Shown here piece after piece: positions 8,545 through 16,692 of a stretch of DNA of 64,000 nucleotides (the first letter of the stretch is position 1; each line of letters starts with the position of its first letter). Under the pieces are notes generated by a model. It did not search any database and was not told where the DNA came from. It saw only the letters and a program-made list of their open reading frames with translations. Source of the stretch: Bifidobacteriaceae bacterium (GTDB taxonomy: Bacteria; Actinomycetota; Actinomycetes; Actinomycetales; Bifidobacteriaceae); the NCBI GenBank assembly GCA_022651005.1, contig JALCQD010000003.1, positions 1 to 64,000 on the forward strand, written 5' to 3'. A program made the translations under genes and the position numbers.

Positions 8545-9096
8545 CTATTCCTCCAACGTGTCCTTGATGGCGCCCACGAAGGCGTCAAGATCGGCCGGCT
8601 TGCGAGAGGTAATAAGACGCCATCCGTTGGCATTGCACACTTTGACCTCTTGATCGACCTGCGTTCCGCCCGCGTTTTCGACATCGGCCTTAATGTACCG
8701 CGTGCTCGTCAGCGTCTTGCCCGGCAGGAGGCCTGCGTTAACAAGCAGCCACGCACCGTGGCAGATGGCCGCAATCGGCTTACCTGCAGCCGCGAATTCC
8801 TTGGCGAGACGCTGTGCGTCACCGCTCACACGCAAACGGTCAACGTTGGTGGTGCCGCCCGGAACAACAAGAAGATCGTAGTCGGCTGAATTGACGTCAC
8901 CATACGCAGCGTCGGCATCAACCGTCTCACCCGCATAGCGATCATGCTGAACGGTCTCAACAGGAGCCTTCTCAGCCGCAGCCAAAGTAACCTGCGCCCC
9001 GGCCTCGCGTAAGTCGCGCAGTGGACGCGTCAGCTCCGTCTCCTCGATACCCCAGTTCTGAGTGATGATGAGTACCTTCGAATCCTTGACTGCCAT
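8545..9096 (-). CDS. DJ-1/PfpI family protein
   Basis: From the ATG with GGAG 6-7 nt upstream, the product is 183 residues of the DJ-1/PfpI (YhbO/YraA-like) family. The nucleophile elbow is AICHGAW (C112, H113), the conserved acidic residue is in GIEETEL (E18/E19), and VVPGG (77-81) forms the typical turn. Relatives act in stress protection as chaperones, deglycases or cysteine proteases; the precise activity is disputed in the literature. The frame remains open 21 codons upstream, but that extension has no ribosome site. It stands alone, convergent with the aldolase gene and divergent from the TSUP gene. Confidence 0.85.
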   Translation of the reverse strand: MAVKDSKVLIITQNWGIEETELTRPLRDLREAGAQVTLAAAEKAPVETVQHDRYAGETVDADAAYGDVNSADYDLLVVPGGTTNVDRLRVSGDAQRLAKEFAAAGKPIAAICHGAWLLVNAGLLPGKTLTSTRYIKADVENAGGTQVDQEVKVCNANGWRLITSRKPADLDAFVGAIKDTLEE

Positions 9097-9294
9097 AATT
9101 GCTCCTTCGCTCGGCGATTTTCTTCTGTGCCTTCCACGATAGCTAAACGCTGTGTACACGACGCTCTCAGCGAGAATGAAGCCGTCCGCGAGCGCTCCCG
9201 TTCACTCCGCGACCATTTCCACACGCCGTAGCCACGATGGCATATCGTCGTAACCGGCATTGAGGAATGAGTCCAGCGCGACGAAAGAGGCAGC

Positions 9295-10143
9295 ATGGTG
9301 ATCGGTGGAATATCAGTAGTGACGCTCATACTGATTTTCGCCGCTGGAGTCGGCGCGGGATTCGTTGGTTACGCAGTGGGCGTCTCCTCGCTGGTGTCAT
9401 ATCCTGCATTGCTGGCAATCGGCATTCCGCCGGTTATTGCGAATGCCTCTAACACCCTCGGCGTTATCGGGACGGGAATCGGTGGCTGCCTCGGCGCGCG
9501 CAAGGAGCTTGCCAAACAGAAACGCCGCGCCCTCACTCATTTCATCATCGGAGCCATCGGCGGCGTAGCAGGCGCCTTCCTCCTGCTGGAATTACCTGCG
9601 AAAGCCTTCGAATACGTGGTTCCGCCACTTATTCTGTTCAGTGCTGCGATGATCGCCTTCAACCCGGGCAAGAGAACCGCCGCGAAGACTGCCGCCGTAC
9701 AGGTGGAAACACAACTTGAAAAAAGGGAAAAGGCGGAGGGCATAGACGCGACTCTTCCAGTACCCGCTTCCTACAGCACCAAGGATCCCCTCTGGCTGCG
9801 CATTGGCATTTGGTTTGTGGCAATTTACTCCGGTTATTTCGGTGCGGGCGCCGGGACGTGCGCCATGGCCATGCTGGATGCCGCAAAGATCGGGCCGTTC
9901 CACGAGATCAACGCACTGAAAACCGTCATCGGCACGGGGGCGAATATCACGGCGTCCTTAGTCTTCGTTTTCAATGGCGCCATTGACTGGCCGGCCGCCA
10001 TCATGCTCTGCATCGGCTGCTTCATCGGAGGGTTTATTGCGCCGCCCATCACTCGGCATATTCCGGCACGTCTCATGCGCTATGCCACGGTTTTTGCCGG
10101 AGTCATCCTCGCCGTCGATCTCGGCATCAAAACCTATATCTAA
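9295..10143 (+). CDS. TSUP (TauE/SafE) family membrane exporter
   Basis: The 282-residue protein is a sulfite-exporter-type TSUP transporter. It has about eight hydrophobic segments in two related halves, with a GxG-rich start (GVGAGFVGYAVGVSSLVSYPALLA) repeated as GYFGAGAGTCAMAML in the second half. A polar loop at about 125-160 separates them. The family moves small organosulfur or organic anions across the membrane; the substrate here is unknown. The ribosome site AGAGG lies about 7 nt before the ATG. It is followed at 49 nt by an MFS gene with its own probable promoter. Confidence 0.85.
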   Translation: MVIGGISVVTLILIFAAGVGAGFVGYAVGVSSLVSYPALLAIGIPPVIANASNTLGVIGTGIGGCLGARKELAKQKRRALTHFIIGAIGGVAGAFLLLELPAKAFEYVVPPLILFSAAMIAFNPGKRTAAKTAAVQVETQLEKREKAEGIDATLPVPASYSTKDPLWLRIGIWFVAIYSGYFGAGAGTCAMAMLDAAKIGPFHEINALKTVIGTGANITASLVFVFNGAIDWPAAIMLCIGCFIGGFIAPPITRHIPARLMRYATVFAGVILAVDLGIKTYI

Positions 10144-10180
10144 TAGATATTAGATAGGTGTGTCGCGGGGCTCTTTTCTT

Positions 10181-10186
10181 TATACT
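10181..10186 (+). promoter_or_regulatory. -10 element of a likely leaderless transcript
   Basis: TATACT ends 6 nt before a GTG that begins the recognisable part of the MFS protein. That spacing would place the transcript start on the GTG itself. No clear -35 (GTGTGT at the right distance) and no ribosome site are present. Confidence 0.45.
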
Positions 10187-10192
10187 GACAGG

Positions 10193-11419
10193 GTGACCAA
10201 CCTGCTGCTCGCCATCATCTACCTCGCTTTTATCAGCCTGGGGCTGCCCGACTCACTCCTTGGTTCCTCCTGGCCCACCATGTACCAGGAATTCGGCGTT
10301 CCGGTTTCATACGCAGGCATCGCCTCCATGATCATCTCGGCGGGAACCATCGTTTCCAGCCTCATGAGCGACCGTCTCACACGCAAACTTGGCACCGGAA
10401 TGGTCATGGTGAGCAGCGTTGCCGTCACCGCCATTGCGCTCTTCGGTTTCTCCACCAGCCACGCGTTCTGGGTTCTCTGCCTCTGGGCAATCCCCTACGG
10501 ACTCGGCGCAGGTGCGGTGGACGCCTCGCTCAACAACTACGTGGCACTTCACTACGCGAGCCGTCACATGAGCTGGCTCCACTGCATGTGGGGCGTGGGC
10601 GCCTCGTTGGGGCCAGCCATCATGGGCGCGGCGCTCAGTGGCGGGCAGTCGTGGAACGCAGGATACGGAATCATCAGCGCGATCCAAGTCGTTCTCACCA
10701 TCATTCTGTTCTTCAGCCTGCCGATGTGGAAGAAACGGCCATCGGAAGCCGCGGAAGTCACCGAGGGAGCCAGCGGCGATACCGCAAATGCCCCTTCCAC
10801 CGCCCTGCCCTCAAAACCTCTCACCCTCCGTCAGATCGCTGCGATCCCAGGAGTGAAGGCGGTTCTTATCACCTTCTTCTGCTACTGCACCGTTGAGACA
10901 ACGACGGGTCTGTGGGCCGGTAGCTATCTCGTTCTCCATGCGGGATTCAGCAGGAGTGCCGCCGCCACCATGGCCGCGATGTTCTATGCGGGCATCGCAA
11001 TCGGCCGCGGCATCAGCGGCTTTGTCACGATGAAATTCAACGACGTTCAGATGACGCGTCTGGGTGAAGTCATCGTCGTTATCGGCCTCGTGTTCTTCTT
11101 CTTGCCGAACGCAGCACTCTTCGCTCCTGTTGGCCTCATGCTGGTGGGGCTGGGATGTGCTCCCATTTACCCGAGCATCATCCATGCGACGCCCGAGAAC
11201 TTCGGCGCAAACCGGTCACAGGCCATCATTGGAGTCCAGATGGCAACCGCTTACACGGGGTCATTCCTCATGCCTCCAGTTTTCGGCCTTATCGCCAACA
11301 ACATTTCCATTGCGCTGCTACCGGTATTCCTCGGAGCGGCAACCGTTGCGATGATTTTCTCGCACGAGGCTCTTCTGCGACATGTTGAAAAACAACCAGA
11401 GCAACAGCTCGAAAAATAA
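10193..11419 (+). CDS. MFS transporter, fucose-permease-like
   Basis: This is a major facilitator of about 408 residues with twelve predicted membrane spans and a polar central loop (about 195-225, rich in Glu/Ala/Ser). The start region LGLPDSLLGSSWP and the loop SDRLTRKLG resemble the fucose/glucose permease group (FGHS/YfkF-like). I prefer the GTG at 10193 because TATACT is 6 nt upstream and homologous proteins begin near 'TNLLLAI'; an upstream GTG at 10160 would add 11 unlikely residues. The substrate cannot be told. A hairpin separates it from convergent nrdG. Confidence 0.8.
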   Translation: MTNLLLAIIYLAFISLGLPDSLLGSSWPTMYQEFGVPVSYAGIASMIISAGTIVSSLMSDRLTRKLGTGMVMVSSVAVTAIALFGFSTSHAFWVLCLWAIPYGLGAGAVDASLNNYVALHYASRHMSWLHCMWGVGASLGPAIMGAALSGGQSWNAGYGIISAIQVVLTIILFFSLPMWKKRPSEAAEVTEGASGDTANAPSTALPSKPLTLRQIAAIPGVKAVLITFFCYCTVETTTGLWAGSYLVLHAGFSRSAAATMAAMFYAGIAIGRGISGFVTMKFNDVQMTRLGEVIVVIGLVFFFLPNAALFAPVGLMLVGLGCAPIYPSIIHATPENFGANRSQAIIGVQMATAYTGSFLMPPVFGLIANNISIALLPVFLGAATVAMIFSHEALLRHVEKQPEQQLEK

Positions 11420-11424
11420 AAGTC

Positions 11425-11455
11425 GCGCCAGTATAGTCACGCATAATACTGGCGC
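11425..11455. terminator. Hairpin between convergent genes
   Basis: A perfect 10-bp stem (GCGCCAGTAT / ATACTGGCGC) with an 11-nt loop lies between the ends of the MFS gene and nrdG. There is no long T-run on either side, so it is a plausible but not classic bidirectional terminator. Confidence 0.5.
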
Positions 11456-11484
11456 TCGAAACCTACAGACCTACCGAAACTTAC

Positions 11485-12285
11485 TTACGACTCTTGCCCC
11501 TCGCTGGCAGCGCGGTCCTTGCCGTACATCTCAGGAACGAAGCGATGCTGATCGTGGAGCTTTGCCCACTGAACAACATGATGGTCCTCGGCTGCCAGTG
11601 ACGCCTTCACATCAATAACGCGCTGATTCGCGGAACCTCGGAATTGCAGGAGCGAATCCTTCTGCGACTTCACGAAGCGACCATCCACGAGTACGTCCAC
11701 AAGTCCGAGCAACTCAGCCTTATCGGGAGTCTCACCGGCACGCATGAGTTCTTCCCACGTGTACCCGGTCCAGCACCAGATGTCCTTGGTATCGCCGAGT
11801 TCTTCGCGCAACCTGTGGCACAGGCGCAGCAGAACGGGCGTATTCAGCATGGGCTCGCCACCCAGCAACGTGAGACCAGTGACATAGCTCTGCGACACGT
11901 CACGAATGATGGCGTCTTCAAGCTCCTGCGTGTAGTCATGCCCTGCCTGGAAATCCCAAATCGAGGAGTTCCAGCATCCCTCGCAATGGAAGGGGCACCC
12001 ACTCACATACACGGAGCAGCGAATGCCTTCCCCGTCGGTGACCACGAAGCGCTTGTAATCGGCGATGCGATCGCGGCTCAGCGTTCTGCCGTCCCATTGA
12101 CCCGCAGCGGGGTTGGTGGAACCTGCATAAGGAACGGAGGGGCCACGATTGGTATCGGCCGGCGAGAAGTCCTTGTGACCAGGCGACAGCGTGACGGGGG
12201 TACCAGAAGCGGCAGAACCGCCGTCGGCCTGTGCCGACACGGCGGTTCTGATGAATCCGTGCTGAAGAGAATCAGGCTTACTCAC
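11485..12285 (-). CDS. nrdG: Anaerobic ribonucleotide reductase activating protein
   Basis: This radical-SAM enzyme makes the glycyl radical on NrdD. The [4Fe-4S] cysteines are in SGCPFHCEGCW (a CX3CX2C motif, about residues 97, 101 and 104 from the chosen start), followed by the glycine-rich LLGGEPM SAM-binding strand. I place the start at a GTG that overlaps the nrdD stop (CCGTGAGTAA), giving 266 residues and translational coupling. The first 60 or so residues are Ser/Ala/Gly/Pro-rich and precede the usual family start (GQWDGRTLS), so an internal start is possible. It works with NrdD to supply deoxynucleotides without oxygen. Confidence 0.92.
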   Translation of the reverse strand: MSKPDSLQHGFIRTAVSAQADGGSAASGTPVTLSPGHKDFSPADTNRGPSVPYAGSTNPAAGQWDGRTLSRDRIADYKRFVVTDGEGIRCSVYVSGCPFHCEGCWNSSIWDFQAGHDYTQELEDAIIRDVSQSYVTGLTLLGGEPMLNTPVLLRLCHRLREELGDTKDIWCWTGYTWEELMRAGETPDKAELLGLVDVLVDGRFVKSQKDSLLQFRGSANQRVIDVKASLAAEDHHVVQWAKLHDQHRFVPEMYGKDRAASEGQES

Positions 12286-14686
12286 GGGTGTTATCCCACC
12301 ATTCGTGAGTGGTGCCGTCCTTGAGCACAACGCGGCCGGTTTCACCCTCGAGGTGCTTGGCGCGGTGCACGATTTCCTCGTGGCGGCCGTGCACCATCGG
12401 GCGCTGGACTGGATTACCGAGGTAGCCGCAAGTGCGCTTGGTCACGTTGCACTTGGCGGGATCGTGATTGCCGCACTCGGGGCACTTGAAGCCGTCCTCA
12501 GTGGGTTCGAAGTCGCCTTCGTAGCCGCACTCGTAGCAGTGGTCGATGGGGGTGTTGGTTCCCAGATAACCGATGCCGATGCCGTAGGCGTAATCCCACA
12601 CGGCCTCGAGTGCCTTGGGATTCTGCTGCAGCGTCGGGTACTCACAGTAGTTGATGAAGCCGCCGGAAGCGAGGTAGGGGAAGTCCTTCTCGTAGTTGAG
12701 CTTCTCCATCGGGGTCGGACGCAGCCACACGGGGTAATGGAAGCTGTTGGTGTAGAAATCGTGGTCCGTGACGCCTTCAACGGTTCCGAACTTCTCACGA
12801 TCCAGACGATTGAAGCGGTCGGTGAGCGACTCGGCCGGCGTGGAATACACAGAGTAGTGATAGCCCTCGGCCTTGGCCCACTGCTTGCACAGCTGGCTCA
12901 TACGGCGCACAATGTCGAGCGCAAACTCCTTGCCAGCAGGATCCCAGGAATGGTCCTTCATCCAGTCCTTGCCGAAGAACACTGCCGTTGCCTCGTACAG
13001 GCCAATGTAACCCAGAGACACGGTAGAGCGCTCGTTGCGGAAGAGATTGTCAACGTTGTCGTCGGCGTCGAGACGGCCAAAGGCACCATACTGGAAGAGC
13101 GTCGGCGCGTTGATGGGCATTGCTTCCTTGGCGCGGTTAATGCGCACCTGCAGCGCCTGGTGAGCGGTCTCAAGACGCTCGTCGAGCAGCTTCCAGAAAC
13201 GGTTCTTGTCTCCCTGCGACTCAAGTGCCACACGTGGGATGTTCACGGAGACAACGCCGAGGTTCATGCGGCCGTCTTCCACGTCCTTGCCCGTTTCGGG
13301 GTCGATCCATCCCTGAAGGAAGGAGCGGCAGCCCATGGGCGCCTTGAAGGAGCCGGTGATCTTGATGATGTTCTCATAGAACACCACGTCGGGATACATA
13401 CGCTTGGTGGCGCACTCGAGTGCCAGCTGCTTCATGTCGTAGCTAGGATCCCCCGCATCAGCATTCACGCCGTGCTTGATGGTGTAGACGAGCTTGGGGA
13501 AGATGGCCGTGCGACGTTCCTTGCCAAGGCCGCGGATGCGGTTGAGAAGAATGGCACGGGAAATTTCACGAGCGAACCAGTCCTGACCCAGACCGAAACC
13601 GACGGTGACGAACGGCGTCTGCCCATTGCTCACGCGGTTGGAGTTGATCTGGTATTCCATGGTCTGCATGGCGTCGTAGATGCTCTTGCGCGTCATGATC
13701 TTGGCGTAGATCTCGCGAATCTGCTGCAGCTTCGGCGCATCCTCGTGGAACGGGGTGTCCAGTGCCAGGTCGGGACGGTCTTCAAAGTGAAGCCACTCGG
13801 ACTGCTTGGAGCGGAACTTGTTCACCACGCCCCACGCGAGATCCTCCGGCATGCCGTCGGGAATGACGGTCTCCGCCATGTCGAGGTGCTTGTTGTAGTC
13901 GAGCTTTGCGTAAGGCTCAAGCATTTCGTCGGCGCGGTTCACCGTCTGGCCGCCGTACTGGCTGGAGGCGATGTCCTTGATGATCTGGGTGATCTGAGTG
14001 GCGGCGGTACCGATGGACTTCGGTGAGTCCATCATGGCATTGCCGAGCACGAAACCGTTGGCGAGCATGTCGCCGAAGTCGGGCAGCGAGCAGTTGGTCT
14101 GTGCGGTAAACGGAGAGTAGTCGGCATCGTGGAAGTGGATGTCGCCCTTGAGGTGTGCGTTGGCGACCTGCTTGGGAAGCATGGACAGCGCGGAGGCCTT
14201 GGAGATGGCGCCGGCGAGGAGATCGCGCTGAGTAGCGTACACATTGGCGTCCTTGTTGGCGTTCTCGCGAACGAGGGACTCATCCTTGTTCAGCAGGCGC
14301 TTGACTGCCTCGTTGACATCGGTGGCCTTGGCGCGCGCGATGTCCTTGTTGAGACGCCATGACGTGTAGGCGCGAGCCACCTCATAAAGGTGCTTGTTGA
14401 CGAGCTCGTGCTCCACCAGGTTCTGGATATCGTCAATGCGCACAGGACTCTTGTAGCGCTCGTCAATCTCAGCTTCAATGTTGCCCACCATGATGGTGAT
14501 GTCAGCCTGTTCGTCGGAGCCGATCTCCATATCGACATCCTTGTAGGCGGCGGAGATGGCCCGCACGATGTTAGAAGCATCGTAATCCACCACACGACCG
14601 TCACGCTTCTGAACACTACGAACGGCAGCTTGCGTTTCCGCTTTTGCGTCTGTTGTCTGCGCGCCCTCGAGAACCTGCGTTTCCAT
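12278..14686 (-). CDS. nrdD: Anaerobic ribonucleoside-triphosphate reductase, class III
   Basis: The product, 802 residues from the ATG preceded by AGGAGAGG, is a class III reductase. An ATP-cone lies near the N-terminus (VQKRDGRVVDYDASNI onward). The active-site region contains GCRSFLQGW. A zinc ribbon CYECGYEG..CPECGN is near the C-terminus, and the glycyl-radical motif RTCGYLG follows it. It reduces NTPs to dNTPs anaerobically and needs NrdG, whose gene overlaps its stop. The frame is open 16 codons further upstream, but the internal ATG has the ribosome site. Candidate NrdR boxes lie upstream. It is expected to be the main reductase during strict anaerobic growth. Confidence 0.95.
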   Translation of the reverse strand: METQVLEGAQTTDAKAETQAAVRSVQKRDGRVVDYDASNIVRAISAAYKDVDMEIGSDEQADITIMVGNIEAEIDERYKSPVRIDDIQNLVEHELVNKHLYEVARAYTSWRLNKDIARAKATDVNEAVKRLLNKDESLVRENANKDANVYATQRDLLAGAISKASALSMLPKQVANAHLKGDIHFHDADYSPFTAQTNCSLPDFGDMLANGFVLGNAMMDSPKSIGTAATQITQIIKDIASSQYGGQTVNRADEMLEPYAKLDYNKHLDMAETVIPDGMPEDLAWGVVNKFRSKQSEWLHFEDRPDLALDTPFHEDAPKLQQIREIYAKIMTRKSIYDAMQTMEYQINSNRVSNGQTPFVTVGFGLGQDWFAREISRAILLNRIRGLGKERRTAIFPKLVYTIKHGVNADAGDPSYDMKQLALECATKRMYPDVVFYENIIKITGSFKAPMGCRSFLQGWIDPETGKDVEDGRMNLGVVSVNIPRVALESQGDKNRFWKLLDERLETAHQALQVRINRAKEAMPINAPTLFQYGAFGRLDADDNVDNLFRNERSTVSLGYIGLYEATAVFFGKDWMKDHSWDPAGKEFALDIVRRMSQLCKQWAKAEGYHYSVYSTPAESLTDRFNRLDREKFGTVEGVTDHDFYTNSFHYPVWLRPTPMEKLNYEKDFPYLASGGFINYCEYPTLQQNPKALEAVWDYAYGIGIGYLGTNTPIDHCYECGYEGDFEPTEDGFKCPECGNHDPAKCNVTKRTCGYLGNPVQRPMVHGRHEEIVHRAKHLEGETGRVVLKDGTTHEWWDNTRE

Positions 14687-14801
14687 GGTGCCTCTCCTCA
14701 TACTTCTTATATCCCTAAATATGCTGTGCGACACCGTTCTCCGCAGAGCTTTTGCGCGGTATCAGTGTCACGTTCTGAGTAGCCATCTTACATGCATGTA
14801 A

Positions 14802-14847
14802 TTCGATATTTAGTGTTCATCGCGACGAGCGTCCGCATATATTGTGG
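14802..14847. promoter_or_regulatory. Pair of candidate NrdR boxes upstream of nrdDG
   Basis: Two 15-bp sites fit the NrdR box pattern (ACACxATATxTTGTG): TTCGATATTTAGTGT at 14802-14816 and CCGCATATATTGTGG at 14833-14847. Their centres are 31 bp apart, the spacing expected for paired NrdR boxes three helical turns apart. They lie 116-161 nt upstream of the nrdD start. The rest of the 14687-15389 stretch has two DnaA-like boxes and a leader repeat but no gene that I can support. Confidence 0.55.
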
Positions 14848-14858
14848 TTTTCAACAGG

Positions 14859-14967
14859 TTATCCACATGATCAGGGCTCGGAAAGTTTTCGGACAACTGT
14901 CGACTTGCGCGTCGTTCGAGGCATGTCGAGCAGCATCATTCACCCGATCTTTTTCCATTGTGGATAG
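14859..14967. promoter_or_regulatory. Two DnaA-box-like sequences near the nrdD promoter
   Basis: A perfect DnaA box TTATCCACA is at 14859-14867 and an opposite-strand 8/9 match TGTGGATAG is at 14959-14967. The first is 12 bp from an NrdR-like box. There is no AT-rich unwinding element or dnaA/dnaN neighbour, so this is not oriC; a link between DnaA and nucleotide reductase expression is a possibility. Confidence 0.35.
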
Positions 14968-15164
14968 CAAGAAATTTGATCCTCGGCGTGTCTCTTCTAC
15001 ACGTCTTTCTAGCGGAGAATTCACGTGTTACGACAATGTTAAAAACTCTTATTTAATTTAATGGTATTATTTTTTAAGCGCGTGATACAGACATCCCGGA
15101 CCGCTCTGTGAGAAGGAGCCGCATTCGTCCCCGATGATTCAAGTAGTTTTCTGTGCGCAGAGAT

Positions 15165-15230
15165 ATGGGAATGAAGATACACCGTACATCCTGGAGACAA
15201 TTTATCCCCGTACGATCTGTGATGACTGAA
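15165..15230 (+). repeat. Leader repeat, copy A (upstream of first sortase-like gene)
   Basis: This gene-free stretch shares blocks with 16466-16532: TGGGA-TGAAGA, CCGTACAT, TGGAGACAATT and GTGATGA-TGAAT in the same order and spacing. Both copies lie 160-230 nt before paralogous genes. It may be a conserved promoter or structured leader RNA. Confidence 0.55.
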
Positions 15231-15389
15231 TAACACCTTCCAATCACCGCCTTAGCTATCTGGCGACTTGCGTGCTTCATTTATGACTTTCCTACGCTCA
15301 ACACCTTGATTATCACGACTTTGTCCTGTTTATCGGCTGCTGCCTGAATTGCGCTCCTCTGTTTTATGTTTAAAGAGGATTATTTTTTA

Positions 15390-16226
15390 ATGGCTAAATT
15401 CCGCACACGCGAAATTCATATCCACGAGTTCCACATCAGTACCCTTGGCGTTGCACTGTGCAATGTCACACTTGCAATTGGCTTATCTCTCACCATCTCG
15501 GCCGTGAGCGCACACGCAAGCGAGACGCGCGCCGAATCCGGGCAAAAGACCTACAAAGCAGCCCAGGCAAATCTGAAAGCGCAAAATGAGCGCCGCGCAC
15601 TCGAAAAGAACCGCCGAGCCGCACTCACACAGACCTCCTCACATACCAAGAAGGCCCTCGCCACACGCACACAGCGAGGAAACGATATCAAGTCTGCCGC
15701 CACTCACATGGTTGAAGCACGTCAAGCGCACATCGCCGCATCACAGGCAGCACAGTCCACCCCCTCGTCCGCATATGCATCAACCGGGTCATACGCAACA
15801 CGTGGATACACTGGGTACTCCCCCGCCGCATCACAGACTTCTCACGCATACCGCAGCTCTGCCAGCACGCCATCACGCTCATATTCTTCCTCCAATCACG
15901 CCATCTCACGCTCCTGCTCCACGAGCAATCAGCCAGCGGCCTGCCAATCTGCAGTCAACGGCGGCGGACTTGTCCAGATCAACGCCGGATCTCACGGCTC
16001 GAATATCACGTTGTATGCCGCTCACAACAACGCGGGCGGTGCCTGGATTCAGAACGTCAACAACGGTCAATCCGTTACGGTCGGCGGCAAGTCGTACAAA
16101 GCTGTAGAAACACGGCATATCAGCAAGTCGAATCCACGAATGGCCACAAAAAACGGCGACGTATGGCTTCAGACGTGCGAAGAGAACGGCACCACCATGA
16201 AGGAAATTCGCCTCCAACGCAACTAA
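15390..16226 (+). CDS. Secreted protein with C-terminal sortase-like domain (paralog 1)
   Basis: From ATG 15390 (AGAGGAT about 9 nt upstream; a matching start is used by the paralog) the product is 278 residues. A signal peptide runs to about residue 40 (hydrophobic LAIGLSLTISAVSAHA, cut after AHA). A charged, probably helical segment follows (about 42-115), then a Ser/Ala/Tyr-rich linker (about 120-175). The C-terminal ~100 residues contain YAAHNNAGGAW..., a G..V..GG..YKA strand and WLQTCEENG, which resemble the catalytic His and Cys strands of sortases (AH...G, LxTC). The usual sortase Arg position seems to be Lys (TTMK). No membrane anchor is seen after the signal. Function is inferred: cell-wall transpeptidase-like or a binding domain. 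Confidence 0.6.
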   Translation: MAKFRTREIHIHEFHISTLGVALCNVTLAIGLSLTISAVSAHASETRAESGQKTYKAAQANLKAQNERRALEKNRRAALTQTSSHTKKALATRTQRGNDIKSAATHMVEARQAHIAASQAAQSTPSSAYASTGSYATRGYTGYSPAASQTSHAYRSSASTPSRSYSSSNHAISRSCSTSNQPAACQSAVNGGGLVQINAGSHGSNITLYAAHNNAGGAWIQNVNNGQSVTVGGKSYKAVETRHISKSNPRMATKNGDVWLQTCEENGTTMKEIRLQRN

Positions 16227-16253
16227 GCGCAGTGGCTTTCTTGTGATCACTCC

Positions 16254-16293
16254 AAGGTTGGCGTATTGCCCGACGAGGCAGTACGCCAACCTT
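16254..16293. terminator. Long hairpin after first sortase-like gene
   Basis: A 12-bp perfect stem (AAGGTTGGCGTA / TACGCCAACCTT) continues inward as TGCC / GGCA around a 6-nt loop. It starts about 28 nt after the stop codon. There is no T-tract, so it may act as a transcript-end stabiliser or a Rho-assisted terminator. Confidence 0.55.
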
Positions 16294-16465
16294 CAAAACT
16301 CGAGAGTATGCTATTCGCGAATAATCAACAGAATAAATGAATCTATCTATTATTCAGAACCCCTCGATGGTAATATTTTCTTAGCGCCGACAGGCGTCGA
16401 GAGCAGCTCCTCGAGACAGAGTGTTCACAGCTCTCACAACGCCGAACATTGTTCGCGCTGAAGAC

Positions 16466-16532
16466 TGGGATGAAGACAGTAACCCGTACATTATGGAGAC
16501 AATTCATTCCAGGAGCACCAGTGATGATTGAA
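16466..16532 (+). repeat. Leader repeat, copy B (upstream of second sortase-like gene)
   Basis: This is the diverged partner of the stretch at 15165-15230, with the same ordered blocks. The remaining 16294-16692 sequence has no gene that I can support. Its conservation upstream of both paralogs suggests that the coding sequence and its control region were duplicated together. Confidence 0.55.
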
Positions 16533-16692
16533 TGCACTTCATTTAAACGATCGCCACAGTTGCCGATCGATCTGCCGCATTCACTCATGACTCTTTACAG
16601 ATTTTGCTACATGTGACGTCTGCCCTCGGCCTCTTCGCCCGGTAGCAGTCACCCTCAATGAACCATGCCTCCGTTATTACAGAGGAACCCTC

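Noticed and set aside
12305-14026. A 573-codon open frame antisense to nrdD, and similar long antisense frames at 34982-36748 and 59593-61275
   Set aside because: They mirror confirmed genes, contain no recognisable domain, and are expected where codon third positions are GC-rich.
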